From Acidicapsa dinghuensis (GTDB lineage: Bacteria; Acidobacteriota; Terriglobia; Terriglobales; Acidobacteriaceae), in the NCBI RefSeq assembly GCF_025685685.1, contig NZ_JAGSYH010000012.1:43428-107427 (forward strand): a stretch of 64,000 nucleotides of DNA, written 5' to 3'. Below are positions 8,816 through 16,302 of this stretch, in pieces. The notes below the pieces were generated by a model. It did no database searches. It had not been told where the DNA came from and saw only the letters and a program-made list of their open reading frames with translations. Position 1 is the stretch's first letter. Every line of letters begins with the position of its first letter. The translations under genes and the position numbers were made by a program.

Positions 8816-10204
8816 CTACCTTACAGCATTCGCCAGATGCTTCTCTGCTTCTGATCGAGTAAATACCCGGCTCACCAGCGGCACCGGCTCCGGTGGAGTG
8901 TCGCAGAAATCAATCGCTTCCTTCAGCAGTTTTTCCGGCTCATCCAGGTGCGCCTCGTTCGTCGCATACAGCGTCGCGAGCGGCATTCCCTTTTCCACCA
9001 GCGCTCCCCGCCGCGCATGAAACACAATCCCCGCATGTGGATCGACCGGCTCACCAGCTTTCTCACGCCCTGCGCCTGTCCGCTGCACAGCCCATCCCAG
9101 CGCCGTCGTGTCCATCGATGCGATGTACCCCGAAGCCCATGCTTCGACCAGCCGAGTAGCTCCCGGTTTGTGAAATTTCTCCGGCCCATCGAACACAGAC
9201 ACATCCCCGCCCTGCGCCTGTACCATCGCCAGAAATACTCGTAACGCCGAGCCATCCATCATCGCGGCCTCAGCCCGTGCATATCCAGCCCCCGGTGACT
9301 CTGCCTGTCCGCCTAGATGAATCATCCATCCGGCAAGAATTAGCGACAGCTCCCGCAAATCCTCGCTCTGCGCTGGACGTTTCCCACGCATCAACTCAAC
9401 CGACTCAACCAGCTCAATCCAGTTCCCAGCGGCCGACCCCAGCGGCTGCCCCATATCCGTCATCAGCGCGACCGTACGCGTCCCCGTAGCCTCTGCAGTC
9501 GCTACCATCAGAGCCGCCAGAAATTCCCCATCCTCGCGCTCACGCAGAAAGGCACCCGAGCCCGTCTTCACATCCAGCACCAGCGCATCCAGCCCCGCAG
9601 CGAGCTTCTTGCTCAAAATCGAAGCACAGATCAACCCCGCATTCTCAACTGTCCCCGTCCGGTCGCGCAGCGCATACAGCACGCGATCCGCAGGCACCAG
9701 CGCCGGAGTCTGGCTGACTATGCTCGCTCCGCACTCCCGAAGCACAGCTTCAAACTCTTCCAGCGAAAGTGCCGTCCGATAGCCGGGGATCGCCTCCAGC
9801 TTATCCAGCGTCCCTCCCGTATGCCCAAGTGCGCGCCCGCTGATCATCGGTACCACCACTCCGCAAGCTGCAGCAATGGGAGCCACCAGAAAGCTCGTCT
9901 TATCTCCCACGCCTCCTGTCGAGTGCTTATCCACCGCAACCTTGCCCAGCGGCGTCGGATCGAACTTCACGCCTGAGTCCCGCATCGCTACCGTCAGAGC
10001 GCGTGTCTCATCCAGCTTCAGTCCATTCAGCCACGCCGCCATCAGCCACGCCGCAAGCTGCTCCACTGGAATCGTCTCACCAGCCGCTCCACGAACGAGG
10101 TACCGTATCTCATCCCCTGAAAGCGTGCCGCGATCCCGCTTCTTCAGAATCAGATCGATCATATGAATAGGCATGTGAGTAGGCGAGCTCATCGATCCAA
10201 ACAT
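8816..10204 (-). CDS. deoA: Thymidine/pyrimidine-nucleoside phosphorylase
   Basis: The enzyme phosphorolyses thymidine (or uridine) to the base and (deoxy)ribose 1-phosphate. Its 462 residues show the glycosyltransferase-3 type fold: an N-terminal helical part ending in AMRDSGVKF, the phosphate loop VDKHSTGGVGDKTSFLVAPI, MISGRALGHTGGTLDKLE, the S-K-K-L-A-AG segment of the substrate site, and VLDVKTGSGAFL. The C-terminal alpha/beta part carries AGEPVDPHAGIVFHARRG. Several in-frame ATGs exist; the one at the usual family N-terminus (MIDLILKKRD) lies 14 codons in. It is the second gene of the operon, 37 nt after cdd. Confidence 0.95.
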   Translation of the reverse strand: MFGSMSSPTHMPIHMIDLILKKRDRGTLSGDEIRYLVRGAAGETIPVEQLAAWLMAAWLNGLKLDETRALTVAMRDSGVKFDPTPLGKVAVDKHSTGGVGDKTSFLVAPIAAACGVVVPMISGRALGHTGGTLDKLEAIPGYRTALSLEEFEAVLRECGASIVSQTPALVPADRVLYALRDRTGTVENAGLICASILSKKLAAGLDALVLDVKTGSGAFLREREDGEFLAALMVATAEATGTRTVALMTDMGQPLGSAAGNWIELVESVELMRGKRPAQSEDLRELSLILAGWMIHLGGQAESPGAGYARAEAAMMDGSALRVFLAMVQAQGGDVSVFDGPEKFHKPGATRLVEAWASGYIASMDTTALGWAVQRTGAGREKAGEPVDPHAGIVFHARRGALVEKGMPLATLYATNEAHLDEPEKLLKEAIDFCDTPPEPVPLVSRVFTRSEAEKHLANAVR

Positions 10205-10241
10205 CCCTTCAGGTTCAGCAACTCTGTTGTCTAGTTACTTC

Positions 10242-10682
10242 TTACTTCAACCGCAAATCCGTTCCGTACGGCAAAATCTCCTGCAGCGTCGCGGTAAACG
10301 TCACCACCATACCAGCAGCATCTGCAGGAAAACTCAGCGGAGCATCGGCATCCATAAACTCCGCCAGCACCTGCCTGCACGCCCCGCACGGCGGACTCGC
10401 TGAACCGTTCAGATTGACCACCGCTGCCGCCGCCACGCGAATCTCCGGTCCATATTGAGCTACTGCCTGAAAGACCGCCGAGCGTTCCGCGCAAATTGTC
10501 AATCCATAGCTCACATTCTCGACATTGGTTCCCGTCACAGTTTCGCCATTCGACAACAACAGCGCCGCGCCAACGCGAAACCGCGAGTACGGTGAGTAGG
10601 AGTGCTCGGCAACTTTACGCGCCGCCTCCCCAAGCCTGGCTAGTATCAACCTGCTCTGTTCTTCATCCATGGCGTTTGACAT
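10242..10682 (-). CDS. cdd: Cytidine deaminase (homotetrameric type)
   Basis: Cytidine deaminase converts cytidine and deoxycytidine to uridine and deoxyuridine. The 146-residue length is that of the tetrameric class. Zinc-site motifs are clear: TICAERSAVFQAV (Cys plus proton-shuttle Glu) and PPCGACRQVLAEF (two further Cys ligands). YSPYSRFRVGAALL and the NVENVSYGLT substrate segment are also present. It is the first gene of the minus-strand salvage operon, and the operon promoter must lie in the 246-nt gap shared with the divergent cheA gene. Confidence 0.95.
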   Translation of the reverse strand: MSNAMDEEQSRLILARLGEAARKVAEHSYSPYSRFRVGAALLLSNGETVTGTNVENVSYGLTICAERSAVFQAVAQYGPEIRVAAAAVVNLNGSASPPCGACRQVLAEFMDADAPLSFPADAAGMVVTFTATLQEILPYGTDLRLK

Positions 10683-10826
10683 CGATTTCTAAAAATCCAC
10701 CAACTCGACACTTCCCAATCACGGTCAGCGGAGTTTCAGCCTAAACTGCCGCACCCTGCCGGCGCAAAAACGGAAACGCACTTCCCATCTGCTCGGTCGC
10801 CTGCTCATGCCTCCTCTTCGCGCGCC

Positions 10827-10853
10827 TCAAGTTTGATTTCAACCCTCCGATAA
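10827..10853 (+). promoter_or_regulatory. Sigma-28 (FliA-type) promoter of the chemosensory operon
   Basis: TCAAGTTT (10827-10834) and TCCGATAA (10846-10853) are separated by exactly 11 nt. The known flagellar sigma-28 consensus is TAAAGTTT-N11-GCCGATAA, so each box matches at 7 of 8 positions with perfect spacing. Transcription would start near 10860, leaving a leader of about 70 nt before the cheA ATG. This ties the operon to the motility regulon. Confidence 0.75.
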
Positions 10854-10928
10854 AACCCCTGTATCCACTAAGACCAGCCTTCTGTATTCGGGTGGTTCAA
10901 GAGCAGAGCGGGTGCCATCGGATGAACC

Positions 10929-13247
10929 ATGGATGATCTGACACGCGAGTTTCTGATTGAAAGCCAGGAAGGCCTGGACCGCATGGAACGCTGCCTCACC
11001 GATCTCGAGGAACGTCCCGGCGACACAAACCTTCTGAGCGATATCTTTCGTTCCGTCCATACCATCAAGGGCACCACCGGCTTCCTTGGCTTTAAGCGGC
11101 TTGAAAAGCTCGCCCACGCCGGAGAAAACCTGCTCGGCGCCCTGCGCGACGGCAAGCTCTCTGCTTCTCAGCCGGTCATCACCGGACTTCTGCAGCTGCT
11201 CGATGCTCTGCGCTCGATCCTCAGTATCATCGAGTCCAGTGGCCTTGAAGGCGAGACGGATGAGGAAGTCAACGACTCCGAGCTCATCGCGCTCATGCAT
11301 GAGCTGCAGCACCCGGGCGACGCGCTGCATTCTGCAACTAACGTTAACCGCCCCGCCCTGGTCATCGAAGCCAATACCACCCTTACACACACGAGCGCCA
11401 AGGCTTCGCCGCCCGCACTTCAAGAGCCCGATACCGCGCCCCCTCCTCCATCACAATCCGCTGCTGCCGCCGAGAACGATGCGCTGAAATCCGAGGCAGC
11501 CGAAACATCTCGTCCGCGGCAGAGTGCAGCCTCTGAAAGCACCCTGCGCGTCGATATCACATTGCTCAACCGCATGATGAACCTCGTCGGCGAGCTTGTG
11601 CTCACGCGTAATCAGATTCTTCAGGCCACAGGTGCCGATCCCGCATTCACCATGCTCTCGCGGCGCCTCGATATGGTTACAGCCGACCTGCGCGAGTCCG
11701 TCATGAAGGCGCGCATGCAGCCCGTATCGAGCGTCTTTTCGAAATTCCCGCGCATTGTTCGCGACCTCACGCAGCTTCTCAATCGTAGAGTGAAGCTCGT
11801 GCTTGAGGGGCAGGAAACCGAGCTCGATAAGAGCCTGCTCGAAGCCATCAAAGACCCTCTCACGCACGCCGTTCGCAACTCCCTCGACCACGGCATCGAG
11901 CCACCTGAAAAGCGCATCGCTCTCGGCAAAGATCCAGAGGGCACACTCAAGCTGCGCGCCTATCAGGAGAGCGGCCACGTCATCATTGAAGTCTCCGATG
12001 ACGGTGGCGGCATCTCCGTTGAGAAGGTTCGCGACAAAGCCATCGAGCGTAGCCTCATCACAGCCGAGCGCGCTGCACATCTCAGCGAACGGGAGTTGCT
12101 CCAGCTCATCTTCCTTCCCGGCTTCTCCACGGCCGCCGCAATCACCAACGTCAGCGGACGCGGCGTGGGCATGGACGTCGTCCGCACCAACGTAGAAAAG
12201 ATCGGCGGCAAGGTCGAGATCGATTCACGCCCTGGCAAAGGCACAACGCTTCGTCTGCGCATACCACTCACGCTCGCCATCATTCCCGCTCTTATCGTTC
12301 GCTGCCTCGGCCAGAGCTTTGCTCTCCCGCAAGGTGTTCTTTCCGAGCTCGTGCATATTCCACCTGAGCGAATCTCCAGTGCCATCGAGTGGATGGAAGG
12401 CGCGCCACTTTATCGTCTGCGTGGTCAACTTCTGCCGCTGATCTTTCTGGATCGCATGTTGTCTGAGCGCAAACCGGTCAACGGTCATGCAGCAATCGCT
12501 ACTCATACGCCAGACGCAGCCTCGCTCCCCCAACGCGATCACTTCATCGCGGTTCTTGATGCAGATGGCCGCATGTATGGCCTGGTCGTCGATGGTCTTG
12601 CCGATCCGGAGGAGATTGTCGTCAAGCCTCTCAGCACGGTCCTTAAATCGATCGGCATCTATTCCGGCGCTACGGTTCTCGGCAATGGCGACCTGGCCCT
12701 GATTCTCGATCCCGGAGCCATCGCAATTCGCGCAGGAGTGTCCCTGAGCACCGTGCAAGAAGATATCGAAATACTTGAAGAAGAGGAGGACGCAATGAAG
12801 TCCCGATTCCTTCTCGTCGAGGCAGCACAACGCCGCGCCGCAGTTCCTCTCGGAGAAGTCCTGCGCATCGAGCGCATCCCGGTCTCGCGCATCGAGTACA
12901 TCGGATATCGCCCTGTGCTCAACTTCGAGGGGCAACTATTGCCGGTCGAAGATTCCGCAGGTGTTCTCGCTACGGCAGCCGCCAATCCCGATCTGCCGCT
13001 CACTATAGTCGTCTGTCGCGAGGGCAATCGTCAGGTCGGCATCGCTGTCGGCAACGTACTCGATGTTGCCGCGGGCAACGATCTTGTGGAAGCAGGCACG
13101 CATCGCGCTGCCGCAGGCGTCACGCTACTCAACGATCACGTCACCGGCATCGTCGATCTCGGCGCCATCGAGCCATTGCCTCTTGCCGCGCAGGCCGCCA
13201 GCTCATGGCAAAGCTCAGCAAACAGTTATGAGGAGACGCTCGCATGA
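10929..13247 (+). CDS. cheA: Chemotaxis histidine kinase CheA with two C-terminal CheW-like domains
   Basis: CheA is the kinase of chemosensory arrays and passes phosphate to CheY and CheB. The 772-residue protein starts with an HPt domain whose phospho-His is H44 in SVHTIKGTTGF. A Pro/Ala-rich linker (about 120-195) follows with no recognisable P2 domain. The dimerisation helices begin near 203 (LLNRMMNLVGELVLTRNQI). The ATPase domain has HAVRNSLDHGIEPP, SDDGGGIS and GRGVGMDVVRTNVEKIGG. A regulatory CheW-like P5 domain spans about 447-575. A second CheW-like domain spans about 622-757 (SRFLLVEAAQRRAAVPLGEV). The doubled P5 is unusual. The gene overlaps cheW by 4 nt. Confidence 0.95.
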   Translation: MDDLTREFLIESQEGLDRMERCLTDLEERPGDTNLLSDIFRSVHTIKGTTGFLGFKRLEKLAHAGENLLGALRDGKLSASQPVITGLLQLLDALRSILSIIESSGLEGETDEEVNDSELIALMHELQHPGDALHSATNVNRPALVIEANTTLTHTSAKASPPALQEPDTAPPPPSQSAAAAENDALKSEAAETSRPRQSAASESTLRVDITLLNRMMNLVGELVLTRNQILQATGADPAFTMLSRRLDMVTADLRESVMKARMQPVSSVFSKFPRIVRDLTQLLNRRVKLVLEGQETELDKSLLEAIKDPLTHAVRNSLDHGIEPPEKRIALGKDPEGTLKLRAYQESGHVIIEVSDDGGGISVEKVRDKAIERSLITAERAAHLSERELLQLIFLPGFSTAAAITNVSGRGVGMDVVRTNVEKIGGKVEIDSRPGKGTTLRLRIPLTLAIIPALIVRCLGQSFALPQGVLSELVHIPPERISSAIEWMEGAPLYRLRGQLLPLIFLDRMLSERKPVNGHAAIATHTPDAASLPQRDHFIAVLDADGRMYGLVVDGLADPEEIVVKPLSTVLKSIGIYSGATVLGNGDLALILDPGAIAIRAGVSLSTVQEDIEILEEEEDAMKSRFLLVEAAQRRAAVPLGEVLRIERIPVSRIEYIGYRPVLNFEGQLLPVEDSAGVLATAAANPDLPLTIVVCREGNRQVGIAVGNVLDVAAGNDLVEAGTHRAAAGVTLLNDHVTGIVDLGAIEPLPLAAQAASSWQSSANSYEETLA

Positions 13248-13723
13248 CCGGCAAGAAATCGATCGCACTACGTAAAGACGGCCCCTCTGCAAAGATGATG
13301 GAAATATGCTCCGTGCATGTCGGTTCCACGCTCTTCGGCGTACCTATTACGCACATCCTTGAAATCGTCGGAAATACCCATCCGCACGCCGTGCCTCTGG
13401 CTCCGGTATTCGTAGGCGGACTGCTGCACTATCGCGGCGAGGTCCTCACGACCGTAAGTATGCGCCAGCTTCTCGGTCTACCGGCAACGGAGGGGCGCCA
13501 GGACATCATGGTTCTTGAAAACAAAGGCAGCTGTTTTGGCCTGCTGGTCGATTCGGTAGGAGAAGTGCTGACCATATCGGCAGCAGATCGCGAGCCAAAT
13601 CCGTCCATTCTCGACACGCGCCGCCAGGAGATCTTTGCCGGAGCATGCAAGCTGCCCCAGGGGCTGCTGATCATGCTCGATCCAGAACGTCTCGATCCCA
13701 TGCGTCTTGGGGCTGCTGCTTGA
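13244..13723 (+). CDS. cheW: Chemotaxis adaptor protein CheW
   Basis: CheW bridges receptors and CheA in signalling arrays. The 159-residue protein has the double beta-barrel pattern of the family: VHVGSTLFGVPITHILEIV, a hydrophobic core turn HAVPLAPVFVGGLLHYRGEVL (the conserved R-G), TVSMRQLLGL, and CFGLLVDSVGEVLTIS. The ATG overlaps the cheA stop by 4 nt, so translation is coupled. A short N-terminal basic extension precedes the domain. In this operon it stands beside a CheA that already has two CheW-like domains, so interface choice in the array may be unusual. Confidence 0.92.
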   Translation: MTGKKSIALRKDGPSAKMMEICSVHVGSTLFGVPITHILEIVGNTHPHAVPLAPVFVGGLLHYRGEVLTTVSMRQLLGLPATEGRQDIMVLENKGSCFGLLVDSVGEVLTISAADREPNPSILDTRRQEIFAGACKLPQGLLIMLDPERLDPMRLGAAA

Positions 13724-13763
13724 GTCGCTATTCGGAATGCGCTTCAACATGCGGAGGGGAACG

Positions 13764-14132
13764 ATGCGTGCATTGATTGTCGATGACTCTCGTTTTGTAC
13801 GCGACTATCTTCGCGGCCTGCTCGAAATCAAGGGCATCGAGTGTGAAGAAGCCGCTGACGGCAACGCTGGTCTTACTCAGCTTCATGAACACGGCCCCTT
13901 CGACCTGGCGTTAGTCGACTGGAACATGCCCATCATGGACGGTCTCGCCATGCTGAGGAACATGCGCGCCGAGGGCTACTCGAATGTAAAAGTCATGATG
14001 GTCACCACCGAGGCAGAAGACGACTTCATCACCCGTTCACTCGATGCCGGCGCGGACGAATATCTGATGAAGCCATTCGATAACGAAGCCTTGACCGAAA
14101 AGCTCGTCATGCTGGGCCTGGCGGAGGTCTGA
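13764..14132 (+). CDS. cheY: Chemotaxis response regulator CheY
   Basis: This single receiver domain of 122 residues begins at ATG 13764, chosen because GGAGG lies 8 nt upstream and the first residues (MRALIVDDSRFVRDYL) are the canonical receiver start. An upstream in-frame extension inside cheW has no support. The phosphoacceptor is D52 in LVDWNMPIMDG, the switch Thr is in MMVTTEAE and the conserved Lys in EYLMKPF. With no output domain, it is expected to act by binding the flagellar switch or another partner. Its stop is directly followed by the TTG start of cheB. Confidence 0.92.
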   Translation: MRALIVDDSRFVRDYLRGLLEIKGIECEEAADGNAGLTQLHEHGPFDLALVDWNMPIMDGLAMLRNMRAEGYSNVKVMMVTTEAEDDFITRSLDAGADEYLMKPFDNEALTEKLVMLGLAEV

Positions 14133-15320
14133 TTGTCCGGCTTCTCGCGTCCCGCCCGCATCCTAATCGTCGATGATTCAGCCGTCATGCGCTCACTGTT
14201 ACGCTCGGTTCTCAGTACCGATTCGCGTCTGGAGCTCGCCGGTACTGCATCCGATGGCGCATCCGGCCTGCGCGCTGCGGAGTTGCTACGGCCCGACCTA
14301 ATCTTGCTCGATGTCGAGATGCCAATCATGGATGGTCTCAGCACCCTGCGCCAGCTTCGCGCGCGCAACAGCCGCGTGCCCGTCATCATGTGCAGCACTC
14401 TCACGCACCGCGGCGCAAAAATCACCATCGAGGCTCTTGCCTGCGGAGCCGCGGATTACGTCGCGAAACCATCGGGTCAGTCCTCTCGCGAAGCCGCAGC
14501 AAGTACGCTGGCCCACGATCTCATTCCAAAAATTCTCGCTCTCACCTCCACGGCAACCGATGTTTCCGAGCAGCAATCAACTTCTCCGGTTTTCCCCGCC
14601 GGATCGCGGGTATTCGCCCCACTACCTTCCATAGCAGCCGCTGCGATATCCGCAAACAACCCGCCGGCTCAACCCACGAACCTTTCCCCGGCCGCAGTTC
14701 TCATCGGCGTCTCCACCGGCGGCCCCGCAGCTCTCGACCTCATCCTGCCTGAGATTCCAGCAGATTTCCCCCTGCCCATCCTGGTCGTGCAGCACATGCC
14801 AGAGCTTTTCACGCGCCTGCTCGCAGAGCGTCTCAACAGCCGTTGTCCACTACGCGTTCGCGAAGCTGCAGCCGGAGAGCCGATTCGCCCTGGACACATT
14901 TACATCGCGCAAGGCGGTCGCCACATGGAAGTAGCCGCGACCGCGACCCTCACAACTCCCGTCGATATTCCACCTGCGGCCCTTCGTCTCACCAGCGATG
15001 AACCGGTCAACCACTGCCGTCCATCCGTTGACGTGCTCTTTCGGTCTGCCGTTACTGTCTATGGTCCTCGCATTCTAGCGCTCGTGCTTACTGGAATGGG
15101 CTATGACGGACTCGCAGGCAGCCGTCTCATTCGCCAGTATGGGGGCACGGTCTTTGCACAAGACCAGGACACAAGCGCGGTATGGGGAATGCCAGGAGCC
15201 ATCGCTCAGGCAGGGCTCGCCAATCGCATTCTTCCTCTGAGTGCAATTGCAACGGAAATCCTGCGGTTTACCAGCCGCAGCCAACGCGAAGCCGTCGAGC
15301 TTCGAGAATCGGTTGTGTGA
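14133..15320 (+). CDS. cheB: Chemotaxis-specific protein-glutamate methylesterase CheB
   Basis: CheB removes methyl groups from receptor glutamates (and deamidates glutamines) when phosphorylated by CheA. The 395-residue protein has a receiver at 8-125 with phospho-Asp D60 (LILLDVEMPIMDG) and a Pro/Ala/Ser-rich linker. The methylesterase domain has its catalytic Ser in LIGVSTGGPAAL (about 193), His in VVQHMPELF (about 218) and Asp in LTGMGYDG (about 323). The start is TTG at 14133, immediately after the cheY stop. Its partner cheR follows 4 nt downstream. Confidence 0.95.
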   Translation: MSGFSRPARILIVDDSAVMRSLLRSVLSTDSRLELAGTASDGASGLRAAELLRPDLILLDVEMPIMDGLSTLRQLRARNSRVPVIMCSTLTHRGAKITIEALACGAADYVAKPSGQSSREAAASTLAHDLIPKILALTSTATDVSEQQSTSPVFPAGSRVFAPLPSIAAAAISANNPPAQPTNLSPAAVLIGVSTGGPAALDLILPEIPADFPLPILVVQHMPELFTRLLAERLNSRCPLRVREAAAGEPIRPGHIYIAQGGRHMEVAATATLTTPVDIPPAALRLTSDEPVNHCRPSVDVLFRSAVTVYGPRILALVLTGMGYDGLAGSRLIRQYGGTVFAQDQDTSAVWGMPGAIAQAGLANRILPLSAIATEILRFTSRSQREAVELRESVV

Positions 15321-15324
15321 CGCC

Positions 15325-16215
15325 GTGAGTTCTTCCGTCTTTACAAGACCGTTCATACCCGGCGCCGCACCATCGGTTACAGCAACCGCGCCCGCTTCGC
15401 ATCTCGACCTTAGTTTCCTGCGCCAGATCGTTTACGAACAAACGCAAAACGTCCTCGATCCCTCGCGGGACTATCTCTTTGAAACACGTCTCTCCAAACT
15501 ACTTCGCAGCCAGGGAATTACCGGTCTCGCTGATCTCGTCGCCTCTCTGCAGATGCGTCGCAATCCATCAATGGAGCGCGCCATCGCCGAGGCCATGACC
15601 ATCAATGAAACCAGCTTCTTCCGCGACATCCGTCCTTTCGAGCTATTGCGTAAAGAGCTGTTGCCGCCGCTGATCGAGGCGCGCCGTCACGCGCGGTCTC
15701 TGCGCATCTGGAGCGCGGCCTGTTCCACAGGCCAGGAGGCCTATTCCCTCGCCATGCTTCTGCTTGAGCACTTTCCGTCTGTGAGCACACGGAACATCGT
15801 GATTGAAGGCACCGATATCTCCAGCGAAGTCGTGCAGCGCGCCTCATTCGGCACTTATCACCGTATCGAAATGAACCGCGGCTTGCCTGCGCGCAACATC
15901 GTGCGCTTCTTCACCCACGAGGGTGAAGACTGGACCGTCAAACCCGAAATACGACGCCTCTGCAACTTCCGCGAAGCCAATCTATGCGCATCGACATTGC
16001 CATTTTCAGAACCTTTCGACATCATCTTCTTGCGCAACGTCATGCTCTATTTTTCGCAGGAGACGCGCCGCAGGCTATTGTCCAATGTCCATCGTTTGCT
16101 CGCACCGCAAGGCGCGCTCTTCCTCGGCTCCAGTGAACAACCAGCAGATCCAGCCATTTGGACAGCTAACTTATCTGGAGGCACCTGTTACTACCGTCCA
16201 CGACGCCTTGCTTGA
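15325..16215 (+). CDS. cheR: Chemotaxis protein methyltransferase CheR
   Basis: CheR methylates receptor glutamates with S-adenosylmethionine, opposing CheB. The GTG at 15325, 4 nt after the cheB stop, gives 296 residues; the open frame extends further upstream into cheB but that extension is not CheR-like. Landmarks are the helical N-terminal domain, MTINETSFFRDIRPFELL, the AdoMet-binding WSAACSTGQEAYSLAMLL, IEGTDISSEVV, and FDIIFLRNVMLYF. It closes the operon, which therefore has the core kinase, adaptor, regulator and adaptation enzymes but no receptor gene in this window. Confidence 0.94.
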   Translation: MSSSVFTRPFIPGAAPSVTATAPASHLDLSFLRQIVYEQTQNVLDPSRDYLFETRLSKLLRSQGITGLADLVASLQMRRNPSMERAIAEAMTINETSFFRDIRPFELLRKELLPPLIEARRHARSLRIWSAACSTGQEAYSLAMLLLEHFPSVSTRNIVIEGTDISSEVVQRASFGTYHRIEMNRGLPARNIVRFFTHEGEDWTVKPEIRRLCNFREANLCASTLPFSEPFDIIFLRNVMLYFSQETRRRLLSNVHRLLAPQGALFLGSSEQPADPAIWTANLSGGTCYYRPRRLA

Positions 16216-16302
16216 GAAGGGAAGTTTGTTGTAATGCAGCGAAAATAAGGCGAAAAATATACAGCCGTCCAGACTCGTTGCGGACTATCCTGAAATGACG
16301 GG

